A stretch of 64,000 bases of DNA from Tardiphaga sp. vice304 (GCF_007018905.1 NZ_CP041402.1:5072001-5136000); one strand, 5' to 3'. Numbered from the stretch's first letter, positions 1-9,441 are shown. Notes: generated from the letters alone by a model not told the origin. Program-made: numbers and translations.

Positions 1-1640
1 AGCTTGAGACGGCTGCTCTCGCCCGACAGCGACTGAGCCGCCGAGAGGACCTCGGAGGACGCCGAGCCGGTCTCGCTGGCGCCGCGTTGCACGTCGGTGA
101 TGTTGGACGACACTTCCATGGTGCCCTGCGCGGCCTGCTGGACGTTGCGGGAGATCTCCTGGGTGGCCGCTCCCTGCTCTTCGACGGCCGAAGCAATGGT
201 CGAGGAGATTTCCGACATCCGTCCGATGGTGTCGCCGATCTCCTTGATCGCGTTGACCGAGTCCTGCGTCGCCGCCTGGATTCCGGAAATCTGCATGCTG
301 ATCTCGCCGGTCGCCTTGGCGGTCTGCTCGGCCAGCGCCTTGACTTCGGAGGCGACCACCGCGAAGCCGCGGCCGGCCTCGCCGGCGCGCGCCGCCTCGA
401 TCGTCGCATTCAGTGCCAGCAGGTTGGTCTGGCCGGCGATGGTGTTGATGAGTTCGACAACGTCCCCGATCCGGGAGGCCGCCTTCGCCAGTTCGCTGAC
501 CCGGTCGTTGGTCTTGCGCGCCTGTTCGACGGCCTGGCTGGCAATGGTCGCCGACTCCTGCACCTGACGGCTGATCTCGTTGACCGACGAAGCCATTTCT
601 TCCGTCGCGGACGCCACCGACTGTACGTTGGTCGAAGCCTCTTCGGAGGCTGCTGCCACCGCGGTGGCCAATTCCTGCGAACGCTCGGCGGTGGAGGTCA
701 GCGTGCCGGCGGAGGCCTCGAGCTGGTTCGACGCCGACGACACCGTCTCCACGATGTCGCCGATCATGGCTTCGAAGGCGCGGGTGATACCATCGACGCG
801 ACGACCGCGCTCGATCTTTACTTCGGCGTCGGTCGAGGCCGCTTCGTCCGCGGCCTTCTTGTCGATCAGCGCCAGCTTGAAGACCTGCAGCGTATCCGCC
901 ATCTTGCCGATCTCGGTAGCTTCGCCCTGATGCGGCACGGTCGCCGCAAGATCGCCATTGCCCAGCGCCTGCATCGGCACGATGATCGAATTGATGCCGC
1001 GCGACACGTCTCGAACCAGCATGATCGCAGCGACGATGCCGACGATGATGGCAAACACGACGGATCCGATCAGCAACTTGATGGCGAGGCTGAAATCCTG
1101 CGTCGCCCGGTCACTGGCCAGCAACGCGCCCCTGTTGTTGAGTTCGACGTCCTTTTCGAGGGCGGCGCTGGCCAACATTCCGGTCTTGGTGGCCTTCAGG
1201 TTGAGATCACGGATCGCCTTGTCGGCTCCCTTACGAGACCCTTCCAGCACGGGAACGAGCTCGGCGACATAGGCGCTCCAGTACTTGGCAAACTCGTCGT
1301 ACAACGCCTGCTCTTCTGGCGAAGTAATCAGCGGCTCGTACTCCTTGCGAGCATTTGCGATCTGATCGGTGTAGCGGGCGATCGAAGCATCCTGGACCTT
1401 TCTGCCGGCGTCGTCGTCTGCCAGAAGGTGCGAACGGATAACACCGCGGTAGGCGATCGTCGCGGACCGCAATTCCGAGAGGGTACGGATGCTTGGCAAC
1501 CAGTTGCTGGCGATATCGACGGTCGCGGCGTTGATGCCATACATTTGCTTGATCGCCAGAGCGCCCATGCAGCTCATGACAAGAAGCAGGATCGCGACAA
1601 CAGCCGAAATCTTGGTACGAATGGAAATGGTCGCAAACAT
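1..1640 (-). CDS. Methyl-accepting chemotaxis protein (partial)
   Basis: The protein is read from an ATG at 1640 to the window edge, giving about 546 residues with the C-terminus missing. An N-terminal membrane helix (about 9-30) is followed by a periplasmic four-helix-type sensory region and a second helix (about 190-212, [20 protein letters not shown]). A HAMP linker and a long helical signalling domain come next. The conserved hairpin tip, including [20 protein letters not shown], lies near residue 415. Proteins of this family sense a ligand outside the membrane and control CheA/CheW phosphorylation. The ligand cannot be told from sequence. The reading frame runs off the window with no stop, so only a short C-terminal piece is probably missing. 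Confidence 0.93.
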   Translation of the reverse strand, partial: MFATISIRTKISAVVAILLLVMSCMGALAIKQMYGINAATVDIASNWLPSIRTLSELRSATIAYRGVIRSHLLADDDAGRKVQDASIARYTDQIANARKEYEPLITSPEEQALYDEFAKYWSAYVAELVPVLEGSRKGADKAIRDLNLKATKTGMLASAALEKDVELNNRGALLASDRATQDFSLAIKLLIGSVVFAIIVGIVAAIMLVRDVSRGINSIIVPMQALGNGDLAATVPHQGEATEIGKMADTLQVFKLALIDKKAADEAASTDAEVKIERGRRVDGITRAFEAMIGDIVETVSSASNQLEASAGTLTSTAERSQELATAVAAASEEASTNVQSVASATEEMASSVNEISRQVQESATIASQAVEQARKTNDRVSELAKAASRIGDVVELINTIAGQTNLLALNATIEAARAGEAGRGFAVVASEVKALAEQTAKATGEISMQISGIQAATQDSVNAIKEIGDTIGRMSEISSTIASAVEEQGAATQEISRNVQQAAQGTMEVSSNITDVQRGASETGSASSEVLSAAQSLSGESSRLK

Positions 1641-1881
1641 GATGGTCCTGTCCTTCGGTCGTCGACCGTTGGCCCGCTGTCGCGGCGTTGAAATTCGATC
1701 GTGTTAATCCGGGAACGAGGAAATTGCCCGGGCGTCTGACCAATCGTACGGTCAATGATCGCCAGATCAGCTAACAATAATTTCGTTAAAGACAGGTACC
1801 GGGCATACACGTTCTGGCTCGTACATGAGGTAACCTGATAATAAAATACGTCGCATTCGGTACTGCGCAACCACCTGCCCG

Positions 1882-3156
1882 TCAGCGCATCAAATTATTT
1901 GCTTCGCTGAAGAATTCAGGCCCTCCGAAATTGCCGGACTTTAACGCCAGCAACATCGCGCCTTGCTTGGCGCCGACGGCGCGCAGCACCGGCACGCCGG
2001 GTGCAATTTCCGCACCGACCATGAAGCCGGGGATCGCCAATCGATCGACCACCGCGCCGGAGGTCTCGCCGCCCGCGACCACCAGTCGTCGCACGCCGGC
2101 CTGCACCAGGGCTTCGGCGATATCCGCCATCGCCTGCTCGATGGCATGGCCGACGACATCACGGCCGTGACGCGCCTGTATCGCAGCCACGTCTTCCGGC
2201 GTCGAACTGCTGGCGATCAGGAAAGCGCCGCTGCCGATCCGCGGTGTGGCCCACGAAAGCGCGCGCACCACCGCGTCGCCACCGATGATCTGCTTCGCAT
2301 CGAGACGCAATATCGGCATGGTCTGCTCGGCGCGCGCGATCTGCTGCAGCGTCGCCTGCGAACAACTGCCGGCGAGACAGGCCGCAGCGCCGCCGATATC
2401 CTCGCCGGCCGGCGCGGCGGCGGAATGCGCCGCAACGCGGCCGGACGCGATCAGCGCGCGCGCGAGACCAAGGCCGAGGCCGGAGGCGCCGACCGAGACG
2501 CAATGTGTCAGCGCTACCGCGCCGATGGTTCCGAGATCAGGACCGAACACCGCATCCGCGATCGCCGCACCGATTCCCCGCGTCGCGAGCGCATCGAGAT
2601 GCGCGCGCACCGCCTGCGGCCCGCGAGCGATGGTTGCGAGATCGAGCAGCCCCACTTTCGTCCGGCTCTGCCGTGCCAGCACGCGGACCAGATTGGAATC
2701 GTGCATCGGGTTGAGCGGATGGTCCTTCAGCGGGCTTTCGTGCAAAGGCACATGGCCCACGAAGAGGTGGCCCTGATAGACGGTGCGGCCGGTTTCCGGA
2801 AACGCCGGCGTGACGAGCACGATCGGCTCGGCGGCATCGGCGCGCAGCGCGTCCATCACCGGACCGATATTGCCCTGCTCGGTAGAGTCGAAGGTGGAGC
2901 AGATCTTGAACAACACATGACCGGCGCCGCGGCCACGCAGCCATCGCTCCGCCGCGCGGGAACGCGAGACGGCAATATCTGCCGCAATCGAACGGCTCTT
3001 CAGCGATACCACGACGGCATCGACCTCCGGCAAGGCCAGATCGTCAGAAGGAATACCGATGGTCTGCACGGTGCGCAGCCCGCAGCGGGTCAGCGTATTG
3101 GCGAGATCGGAGGCGCCGGTGTAGTCGTCGGCGATGCAGCCCAGCGCCAGCGTCAT
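1882..3156 (-). CDS. otnK: Four-carbon acid sugar kinase, DUF1537 family (3-oxo-tetronate kinase)
   Basis: The 424-residue protein begins MTLALGCIADDYTGASDLAN, the usual N-terminus of DUF1537 kinases. It has the C-terminal glycine-rich nucleotide-binding stretch RRLVVAGGETSGAVVD. The ATG at 3156 overlaps the stop of the upstream isomerase gene by 4 bases (ATGA), which fixes the start over longer in-frame options. Characterised family members phosphorylate 3-oxo-tetronates made from threonate or erythronate. With the isomerase, dehydrogenase and aldolase next to it, the gene fits the OtnK pathway. Whether the natural substrate is L-threonate, D-threonate or erythronate is not visible. Confidence 0.9.
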   Translation of the reverse strand: MTLALGCIADDYTGASDLANTLTRCGLRTVQTIGIPSDDLALPEVDAVVVSLKSRSIAADIAVSRSRAAERWLRGRGAGHVLFKICSTFDSTEQGNIGPVMDALRADAAEPIVLVTPAFPETGRTVYQGHLFVGHVPLHESPLKDHPLNPMHDSNLVRVLARQSRTKVGLLDLATIARGPQAVRAHLDALATRGIGAAIADAVFGPDLGTIGAVALTHCVSVGASGLGLGLARALIASGRVAAHSAAAPAGEDIGGAAACLAGSCSQATLQQIARAEQTMPILRLDAKQIIGGDAVVRALSWATPRIGSGAFLIASSSTPEDVAAIQARHGRDVVGHAIEQAMADIAEALVQAGVRRLVVAGGETSGAVVDRLAIPGFMVGAEIAPGVPVLRAVGAKQGAMLLALKSGNFGGPEFFSEANNLMR

Positions 3157-3932
3157 TGCTTCACCGCGGCATAGGGCGAAAACCAGCCGAGACCCGCGAC
3201 GGTGCCGGCGGCCGGACGATATTCGCAACCGATGTAGTGCTCGTAGCCGAGCCGGTCGAGCTCGGCAAAGAGGAACGGATAGTTCAGCTCCTCGCCCGGC
3301 TCGTGGCGCGACGGCACGCTGGCGATCTGGATATGGCCGATCAGCGGCAGCATCTCGCGCAGCCGCATGGTGACATCACCATGCAGGATCTGGCAGTGGT
3401 AGATGTCGAACTGCAGCCCGACATTCGGAATCTTCATGTCGACGATCAGGTCGCGCGCAAATTCGAAGTCGTTGAGGAAATAGCCCGGCACGTCGCGCTT
3501 GTTGATCGGCTCGAGCATCACGTCGATGCCCTGGTCGCCGAAAAAGTTCGCGGTCCATTCCACCGACTTGCGGAACGCCGCCACCGCCTTGGGATCCCGG
3601 CGATCGGCGAGGCCCGCCATCATATGCAGCCGTCGCACGCCTGTCGCCTTCACATAGGGCAGCGCGGTATGAACGCTTTGTCGCAACTCGTCGAACTTGT
3701 CGGGCCGCGCGGCGAAGCCTTTTTCGCCGGCCTCCCAGTCGCCCGGCGGCAGGTTGAACAGCACCTGCTGCAGGTCATTGCGCTGCAGGCGCTCGGCGAT
3801 CACTTCCGGCGGATGCTCGTAGGGGAACAGGAATTCGACCGCGGTGAAGCCGGCGGCCGCGGCGGCATCGAAGCGATCGAGGAACGGATGTTCGGTGAAC
3901 ATCATCGACAGGTTGGCGGCAAAGCGGGGCAT
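3153..3932 (-). CDS. otnI: 2-oxo-tetronate isomerase / hydroxypyruvate isomerase family
   Basis: The 259-residue protein starts MPRFAANLSMMFTEHPFLDR, typical of the Hyi/OtnI group of xylose-isomerase-like TIM barrels. Candidate metal ligands are present, including the Glu in DVMLEPINKRD and the Asp/His of LQFDIYHCQ. In the OtnK pathway this enzyme interconverts 2-oxo- and 3-oxo-tetronate before phosphorylation. A glyoxylate/hydroxypyruvate isomerase role is the alternative, but direct overlap with the DUF1537 kinase favours the tetronate role. It sits 20 bases after the dehydrogenase gene and is probably co-transcribed with it. Confidence 0.87.
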   Translation of the reverse strand: MPRFAANLSMMFTEHPFLDRFDAAAAAGFTAVEFLFPYEHPPEVIAERLQRNDLQQVLFNLPPGDWEAGEKGFAARPDKFDELRQSVHTALPYVKATGVRRLHMMAGLADRRDPKAVAAFRKSVEWTANFFGDQGIDVMLEPINKRDVPGYFLNDFEFARDLIVDMKIPNVGLQFDIYHCQILHGDVTMRLREMLPLIGHIQIASVPSRHEPGEELNYPFLFAELDRLGYEHYIGCEYRPAAGTVAGLGWFSPYAAVKQ

Positions 3933-3952
3933 GGTGCGTCCTCTGTTGTCGG

Positions 3953-4873
3953 TCAGGCCGGATCGCCGGGCAGTTTCGTACCCGTCACCCTCGCGTACAT
4001 CCGCGCCACCGAGGCGTCGTCGTCGCGCCCCATGCCGGAAGCGGAGGTCATCAGGAACATCTGCAGCGCCGCAGCCGACACCGGCACCGGAAACTTCGCG
4101 GTGCGCGCCATGTCCTGGATGATGCCGAGGTCCTTGACGAAGATGTCGACCGCGCTGCGCGGCGCATAGTCGCCATCGAGCACATGCGGAATTCGGTTCT
4201 CGAACATCCAGGAATTGCCGGCCGAGGCGGTGATGACTTCGTAGACCTTGCGGATGTCGAGCCCCTGTTTGGCGGCGAAGGCGATCGCCTCCGACGCCGC
4301 GGCAATGTGCACGCCGGCCAGCAGTTGGTTGATCATCTTGAAAGCGGCACCCTGGCCGGGTTCGTCGCCGAGTTCATAGAGCTTGGCGGCCATCGCATCG
4401 AGCGCCGGGCGCGCTTTGGCAAACGCGGCCGGACTGCCCGAAGCCAGGATGGTCAGTTCGCCCTGCGCGGCGCGCTGCGCGCCGCCGGAGATCGGAGCAT
4501 CGAGATAATGCCGGCCGGTGGCCTCGAGTTGCCGAGCGAGCCGGCGCGCGACGTCGGGGTCCATCGTTGCCGAGGAGATGAACACGGCGTCTTTTGCCAG
4601 CGTCGAGGCCACGCCGTCGGCGGCGAACAGGATGGTTTCGGTCTGCGCCGCATTGACGACGACACTGACGACGATATCGGCGTGTTGCGCCGCGGCGGCC
4701 GGGGAAGCGGCGCCCTGCCCGCCCTCGCCGACGAATTTGGCGACCGCATCCGGAGAAACATCGCAGCCGGTGACGTCGAGGCCGGCGCGGCGCAGCGATG
4801 TCGCCATGCCAAAGCCCATCGAGCCCAGCCCGATCACGGCGACGCGCGGTTTCCCGGATTCAGTCGGCGGCAT
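3953..4873 (-). CDS. ltnD: NAD(P)-dependent dehydrogenase of the 3-hydroxyisobutyrate family (L-threonate dehydrogenase type)
   Basis: This 306-residue enzyme has an N-terminal Rossmann motif (VIGLGSMGFGMATSLRRAGL, about residues 12-31). The substrate-loop signature DAPISGGAQRAAQGELTILA and the catalytic-lysine segment GAAFKMINQLLAGVHIA are both present. The ATG at 4873 is preferred because the open frame further upstream is unconserved, low-complexity sequence. Family members oxidise beta-hydroxyacids. Beside a DUF1537 kinase, the likely job is oxidation of threonate or erythronate to the 2-oxo acid, the first pathway step. Tartronate-semialdehyde reduction is an alternative. Confidence 0.87.
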   Translation of the reverse strand: MPPTESGKPRVAVIGLGSMGFGMATSLRRAGLDVTGCDVSPDAVAKFVGEGGQGAASPAAAAQHADIVVSVVVNAAQTETILFAADGVASTLAKDAVFISSATMDPDVARRLARQLEATGRHYLDAPISGGAQRAAQGELTILASGSPAAFAKARPALDAMAAKLYELGDEPGQGAAFKMINQLLAGVHIAAASEAIAFAAKQGLDIRKVYEVITASAGNSWMFENRIPHVLDGDYAPRSAVDIFVKDLGIIQDMARTAKFPVPVSAAALQMFLMTSASGMGRDDDASVARMYARVTGTKLPGDPA

Positions 4874-4983
4874 GCAGCATCCCTCGGTTTCCTCATTGCC
4901 GGCTTTTTGCGCGGCCTTGGCCTTGGGTAACACGGCTTGGCCCTCACGCGAAAGCGTGGGAGAAAGCCGAAAAGGACGCCGCG

Positions 4984-5646
4984 ATGGAAACGAAACTGCG
5001 CGAAGAGATCTGCCGGCTTGGCCGCTCATTGTTCGAGCGCGGGCTGACCCCGGGCTCGTCCGGCAATATCAGCGTGCGCTGCGACGACGGCGGCTGGCTG
5101 GTAACGCCGACCAACGCCTCGCTGGGCTCGCTCGATCCGGCAAGGCTGTCGCGGCTGGATGCCTCCGGCCGGCTGATTTCGGGCGACGCGCCGACCAAGG
5201 AAGTGCCGTTGCACACCGCCTTGTACGAGACCCGCGCCGCTTCGCACGCCGTCGTGCACCTGCACTCGACGCATTCGGTGGCGCTGTCGATGCTGCCCGA
5301 GATCGACTCGCGCGCCGCGCTGCCGCCGCTGACGCCGTACTACCTGATGAAATGCGGCGCCACCGCGCTGGTGCCATATCACCGGCCCGGCGATCCGGCG
5401 GTCGCCGAGGCGATCAAGGGGCTGGCGGGGAAGTATTCATCGGTGCTGCTGGCCAATCACGGCCCGGTGGTGGCCGGCGACTCGCTGGAGGCCGCGGTGT
5501 ACGCGATCGAGGAACTGGAAGAGACGGCGAAGCTGTATTTGCTGCTGCGCGGGTTGAACCCGCGATATTTGTCACCGGCGCAGGTGAAGGATCTGTCGGA
5601 GGTGTTCGGGCTGGGGCTGCCGGAGGAGCCGCATCGGCACGATTGA
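4984..5646 (+). CDS. otnC: Class II aldolase/adducin family protein (3-oxo-tetronate 4-phosphate decarboxylase type)
   Basis: The 220-residue protein carries the substrate motif LTPGSSGNISVR near residue 23. Zinc ligands of the fuculose-phosphate aldolase fold are present: HLHSTHS and, later, LANHGPVVAG. The ATG at 4984 is the first with a conserved N-terminus. The gene is divergent from the dehydrogenase across about 110 bases. In OtnK pathways this class decarboxylates 3-oxo-tetronate 4-phosphate to dihydroxyacetone phosphate, completing the route to central metabolism. The intergenic space holds a CACGC-GAAA-GCGTG hairpin (4945-4960), but no regulator gene is adjacent. Confidence 0.86.
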   Translation: METKLREEICRLGRSLFERGLTPGSSGNISVRCDDGGWLVTPTNASLGSLDPARLSRLDASGRLISGDAPTKEVPLHTALYETRAASHAVVHLHSTHSVALSMLPEIDSRAALPPLTPYYLMKCGATALVPYHRPGDPAVAEAIKGLAGKYSSVLLANHGPVVAGDSLEAAVYAIEELEETAKLYLLLRGLNPRYLSPAQVKDLSEVFGLGLPEEPHRHD

Positions 5647-5654
5647 TCGCCCAA

Positions 5655-5909
5655 CTACTTCAACAGCGCGTCGTAATCGGCATGCGATCCGATCCAGAAC
5701 CACATCAGGCCGCCCTCCGTCTCGACGGCGAGAGCCCGGTAGCGCAATCCGACCCGGGCCGAAACATACCGGCCAATTTTCTTTAACTGTAGCGAGGGAT
5801 GCCGTGGGTCGCTTTTCAACAAGTCAAAATTCTTGTCGGCTAGCGCGCGGATGTTTTCGGGTAGAAGCCGATAGGCCGTCCAGAATTCCGGACTGGCGAA
5901 GTGCTTCAC
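5655..5909 (-). CDS. RelE/ParE-family toxin
   Basis: The 84-residue basic protein MKHFASPEFWTAYRLLPENI... has the compact RelE/ParE pattern. Two N-terminal helices are followed by strands with the conserved core GLRYRALAVETEGGLMWFWIGSHADYD. The start is a GTG at 5909 that overlaps the stop of the upstream partner by 4 bases (GTGA), the usual toxin-antitoxin coupling. Members act as mRNA interferases or gyrase poisons; which applies here cannot be told. The residues needed for RelE cleavage are not clearly recognisable, so the target is unassigned. Confidence 0.75.
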   Translation of the reverse strand: MKHFASPEFWTAYRLLPENIRALADKNFDLLKSDPRHPSLQLKKIGRYVSARVGLRYRALAVETEGGLMWFWIGSHADYDALLK

Positions 5910-6118
5910 AGCTCGCGTGCCAGCCCTTGCCGATTGGATTCCAACGCCTGGTCTGCGAGATCATCGAGCCTGCCACTGACCGCATCCTGCGCAATCTTGC
6001 GATCGAATGTGGCGGCGTCGAACGCCTCGAACCATGACCGAAATGCCGCCAGCTCTGCCGGCGGCAGCATTTCGATGGCTTTCTCGATGTCTTCGACACT
6101 GCTCATGGGTGCAGGCAT
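5906..6118 (-). CDS. Putative antitoxin of a type II toxin-antitoxin pair
   Basis: This acidic, mostly helical protein of 70 residues (MPAPMSSVEDIEKAIEMLPP...) lies directly upstream of, and overlaps, the RelE/ParE-like gene. It shows no obvious helix-turn-helix or ribbon-helix-helix, so any autoregulation is not evident. The sequence WFEAFDAATFDRKIAQDAVSG resembles the short antitoxin commonly paired with this toxin subfamily. An internal ATG at 6106 (MSSVED) is an alternative start; neither has a clear ribosome site. The assignment rests mainly on position and size. Confidence 0.68.
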   Translation of the reverse strand: MPAPMSSVEDIEKAIEMLPPAELAAFRSWFEAFDAATFDRKIAQDAVSGRLDDLADQALESNRQGLAREL

Positions 6119-6157
6119 AGCACGAATGCCGCAGACTTTGAACTGCTGCGTTGTGGT

Positions 6158-6862
6158 CTACAGCCCCAGATACGCCTTCCTGACATCCGCATTGCCCATG
6201 ATGTCGGCGGCCTTGCCCTGCATCTGGACGCGGCCGGTCTGCAAGATATAGGCGCGGTCGGCGATCTCCAGCACTTCGGACATCCGCTGCTCGACGATCA
6301 AGACGGTCATGCCCATGTCGCGGATCTTGACCACGGCCTGGAAGATCTCGTCGACCAGCTTCGGCATGATGCCCTGCGAGGGCTCATCGAGCATCAGGAG
6401 CCGCGGGCGGGTCATCAGCGCGCGGCTGATCGCCAGCATCTGCTGTTCGCCGCCGCTCAATGTTTCGGCGCGCTGCTCGAGGCGTTCCGCCAGACGCGGG
6501 AACAGGTCGAACACCAGCTTTAGCGGTTCGTCGCGGTCGGGCTTGCCGCGATACATGTAGCTGCCGAGCCGCAGATTGTCGCCGACCGACAGCCGCGGAA
6601 ACAGCCGACGGTTCTCCGGCACATAGGCGATGCCACGCGCGGTGATCAGATGCTGCGGGATGCCGTTGATCTGCTCGCCATCGAAGGTGACCGTGCCCGA
6701 GCGCGGGCGCTCGGCACCCGCAATGGTCTTGATCAGCGTCGACTTTCCGGCACCATTGGCGCCGCACACCGCGACGATTTCGCCCTTCGCGACATCGATC
6801 GTGACTTCTGAAATGGCGACCAGCCCCTGATAGGCGGTGGAGACTTCACGCACCGACAGCAT
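6158..6862 (-). CDS. livF: Branched-chain amino acid-type ABC transporter ATP-binding protein
   Basis: The 234-residue ATPase starts at the ATG at 6862 (MLSVREVSTAYQGLVAISE). It has Walker A (CGANGAGKSTLIKTI), the ABC signature (LSGGEQQMLAISRALM) and Walker B (LLMLDEPSQGI). The LivF-type insert RLFPRLSVGDNL is present. It overlaps the end of livG by 17 bases. It is the second of two ATPases energising the LivH/LivM permease at the inner membrane. The substrate is not given by sequence; the neighbouring amidohydrolase and amidase suggest an amino-acid derivative or amide. Confidence 0.93.
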   Translation of the reverse strand: MLSVREVSTAYQGLVAISEVTIDVAKGEIVAVCGANGAGKSTLIKTIAGAERPRSGTVTFDGEQINGIPQHLITARGIAYVPENRRLFPRLSVGDNLRLGSYMYRGKPDRDEPLKLVFDLFPRLAERLEQRAETLSGGEQQMLAISRALMTRPRLLMLDEPSQGIMPKLVDEIFQAVVKIRDMGMTVLIVEQRMSEVLEIADRAYILQTGRVQMQGKAADIMGNADVRKAYLGL

Positions 6863-7580
6863 GGCGATCCCCGAGATAGGCACTGATGACTTCGGGATGC
6901 CGGACGACATCCGCGGGCTTGCCCTCGACGAGGACCTTGCCGAGATTAAGCACGATGGCGCGGTCGACCAGCGGCATCACGATTTCCATGACGTGCTCGA
7001 CCATCAGGACAGTAACGCCGGTCTCGCGCACCTTGCGGACCAATGCCACGCCCGACTGCGCCTCAAGCGGGGTGAGCCCCGTGAGGCACTCGTCGAGCAG
7101 CAGCAGCTTGGGCTCGGTGGCCAGCGCACGCGCCACTTCGAGCCGGCGCTTCTCGGACGGAATGAGCTGGCTGGCCAGCACATGGGCGCGCGCGCCGAGG
7201 CCACAGAATTCCAGCACCTCATGCGCCTTGCGGCGCGCTTCCTTCATCACCGTCGTGCGGATCAGCGCGCCGACGATGACGTTATCGATCACCGTCATGG
7301 TCTCGAAGCTCTTCACCACCTGAAAAGTGCGGGCGATGCCGCGCTGGCAGCGCGCCGCCGCCGGCAGATTAGTGACGTCCTCGCCGTTGAACCAGATCGA
7401 CCCTTGCGTCGGCGGCAGCACGCCGGCGATCAGGTTGAACAAAGTGGACTTGCCGGCGCCGTTCGGGCCGATCAGGCCGACGATCTCGCCACGGCCGACC
7501 GAGATCGACACGTCGCTATTGGCGATCAGGCCGCCGAAACGCTGAAACACGCCGCGGGTCTCTAACAGGGGTGTCGTCAT
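6846..7580 (-). CDS. livG: Branched-chain amino acid-type ABC transporter ATP-binding protein
   Basis: The 244-residue ATPase has Walker A (GPNGAGKSTLFNLIAG) and a LivG-type signature region (LIPSEKRRLEVARALATEP). Walker B (LLLDECLTGL) and the H-loop (VEHVMEIVM) follow. The signature lacks the canonical LSGGQ, as is common in this subfamily, and Walker B ends in Glu-Cys rather than Glu-Pro. The ATG at 7580 overlaps the livM stop by 4 bases. It forms the heterodimeric motor with LivF. Confidence 0.92.
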   Translation of the reverse strand: MTTPLLETRGVFQRFGGLIANSDVSISVGRGEIVGLIGPNGAGKSTLFNLIAGVLPPTQGSIWFNGEDVTNLPAAARCQRGIARTFQVVKSFETMTVIDNVIVGALIRTTVMKEARRKAHEVLEFCGLGARAHVLASQLIPSEKRRLEVARALATEPKLLLLDECLTGLTPLEAQSGVALVRKVRETGVTVLMVEHVMEIVMPLVDRAIVLNLGKVLVEGKPADVVRHPEVISAYLGDRHAVGA

Positions 7581-8563
7581 TGCGGCACTCCTTTGGAAGC
7601 CGGTTTGCGCGAAAACAGGCCGATCAGCCCCTCCGGCCGCGCCAGCGAGATCAGCACGATGACCGCGCCATAAAGGATGAGGTCGACGCCGCGGCCGGAG
7701 CCGCCGAGATAGTTGCGGGTGAGCTCCGTGAGCGGGATCAGGATCACCGCGCCGAGCACCGGCCCCCACAGCGTGCCGATGCCGCCCAGCACCGCCGGCA
7801 GCGCCATCAGCAGCGAGAACTGGAAGGTCATGACGCTTTCGGGGTCGATATAGGAGACGTATTGCGCATACATCGCGCCGCCGATCGCGGTGAGGAAGGC
7901 GGAGATCGCCGCGGCGCCCATCTTGGAATTGAACACCACGACGCCCAGGCTCTCGGCGGCTTCGGGATTATCCTTCACCGCGCGCCACCAATAGCCCCAT
8001 TTGGAGTTTTCCAGCTTCCAGGTGACGAACCAGGCGACGCAGCAGAACACCAGCGCGAAGTAGTAGTAGGGCAGCTTGCTGCGGGTGAACTGGAAGCGCG
8101 CCCACGAGTCGCCGCGCACCGGCACGTCGATGCCAAGTGCGGCGCCGGCATATTCCCAGTTGTGGAACAGCAGCAGGCCGATTTCGGCGATCACGATGGT
8201 GGCGATGACGAAGTAATGGCCGCGAAGCCGGAAGGTCGGATAGCCGAGGCCCAGCGCGATCAGCGCCGAGATCGCGCCGCCTGCGATCATCCCGAACCAT
8301 GGCAGCACGCCGAACTTGGTCAGCAGCAGCGTGGTGGTGTAGGCGCCGAGGCCGAAATACAGCGCGTGGCCGAGCGAGATCTGGCCGCAATAGCCGCCGA
8401 GGATGTTCCAGCTCTGCGACAGCGCTGCCCACATCAGGGTCAGCACCATGATGTTCTGGACGTTGACGTCCTTGACGAAGAACGGCACGACGGCGGCAAG
8501 CGCCGCGAGGAAGATAGCGAGCGTGAGGTCGCGGCGGCGGGTCTGGGTGTAGGTCTGGTCCAT
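7577..8563 (-). CDS. livM: Branched-chain amino acid-type ABC transporter permease
   Basis: The 328-residue permease has eight or more hydrophobic helices and the LivM core GGYCGQISLGHALYFGLGAY near residue 54. The EAA-like cytoplasmic loop is RAVKDNPEAAESLGVVV. It overlaps livH by one base (TGATG) and livG by four, showing tight translational coupling in a livHMGF operon. With LivH it forms the transmembrane channel in the inner membrane. Confidence 0.93.
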   Translation of the reverse strand: MDQTYTQTRRRDLTLAIFLAALAAVVPFFVKDVNVQNIMVLTLMWAALSQSWNILGGYCGQISLGHALYFGLGAYTTTLLLTKFGVLPWFGMIAGGAISALIALGLGYPTFRLRGHYFVIATIVIAEIGLLLFHNWEYAGAALGIDVPVRGDSWARFQFTRSKLPYYYFALVFCCVAWFVTWKLENSKWGYWWRAVKDNPEAAESLGVVVFNSKMGAAAISAFLTAIGGAMYAQYVSYIDPESVMTFQFSLLMALPAVLGGIGTLWGPVLGAVILIPLTELTRNYLGGSGRGVDLILYGAVIVLISLARPEGLIGLFSRKPASKGVPQ

Positions 8564-9441
8564 CAGATCGATCCGAACAGGCCGCGGGGCCGGATGAACA
8601 CCACCAGCAGATAGACGGCGTAAATGCCGACCGACTTCAGCGACGGCGGCAGGATCAGCGCGGTGGAGGCTTCCACCAGACCGACGATGATGCCGCCGGC
8701 AAAGGCGCCGAACACCGAGCCGAAGCCGCCCAGCGCCACGGTGACATAGGCGATCAACGCGAACGACGCGCCGACATCGGGATAGATATAGAAGAACATC
8801 GCCATCACCGCGCCGGCGAGGCCGACCAGCGCGGAGCCGAGGCCCCAGCCGAGTGCGAACACCTTATTCTTGTCGATGCCAACCAGCGCCACCGCGCCGG
8901 CGTCTTCGCGGGTCGCTTCGAGCGCGCGGCCGAAATCGGTCTTCTTGATGAAGAAGTACAGCGCGCCGAACGCGCACAGCGAGATCAGCGCGCCGACCAG
9001 CTGCGGCACCGGCAGGAAGATGCCGCCCAGCGACACCGTCTTGCCGCCGAGCCACGAGGTCGGGATGCTGCGATAGTCGGGCGTGAAGAAGAACTGCGCC
9101 AGGCCACGGATCAGGATGGCGAGGCCGAAGGTGGCGAAGATCTGCACCATGCCGATATTGGATTTGGCCCGCATCGCGAACCGCACGACGAGAAGATAGA
9201 TCGCCGCCCCGAAGGCGAACATGCCGGCCGCCACCAGGGGAGCCGCCAGCAGCGGATCGATGGCGAAGAAGGCGAACATGAAGAACGCGCCATACATCGC
9301 CAGCATCAGGAATTCGCCATGCGCGAAGTTGGTGACGTCCATCAGGCCGAAGATCAGGGCCAGACCGACCGCAATCAGGCCGTAGAGCAGCCCCATCAGC
9401 AGACCGCTGGCAAGAGACTGGATGATGGTGGCGGCGGTCAA
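8563..9441 (-). CDS. livH: Branched-chain amino acid-type ABC transporter permease
   Basis: The protein of about 292 residues is read from a TTG at 9441, preceded by GAGAGGA with 7 bases of spacing. A longer in-frame start at 9525 would lie inside a dispersed palindromic repeat and add MDPRFRGDD-type repeat-derived residues, so it is rejected. The LivH features LYGLIAVGLALIFGLMDVTNFAHGE and ALEATREDAGAVALVGIDKN are present, with multiple membrane helices. It pairs with LivM. Confidence 0.91.
   Translation of the reverse strand: MTAATIIQSLASGLLMGLLYGLIAVGLALIFGLMDVTNFAHGEFLMLAMYGAFFMFAFFAIDPLLAAPLVAAGMFAFGAAIYLLVVRFAMRAKSNIGMVQIFATFGLAILIRGLAQFFFTPDYRSIPTSWLGGKTVSLGGIFLPVPQLVGALISLCAFGALYFFIKKTDFGRALEATREDAGAVALVGIDKNKVFALGWGLGSALVGLAGAVMAMFFYIYPDVGASFALIAYVTVALGGFGSVFGAFAGGIIVGLVEASTALILPPSLKSVGIYAVYLLVVFIRPRGLFGSI

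Noticed and set aside
1963..3174. A 403-codon plus-strand open frame opposite otnK
   Set aside because: The composition is typical of a shadow, while otnK has the DUF1537 start and is coupled to the isomerase gene.
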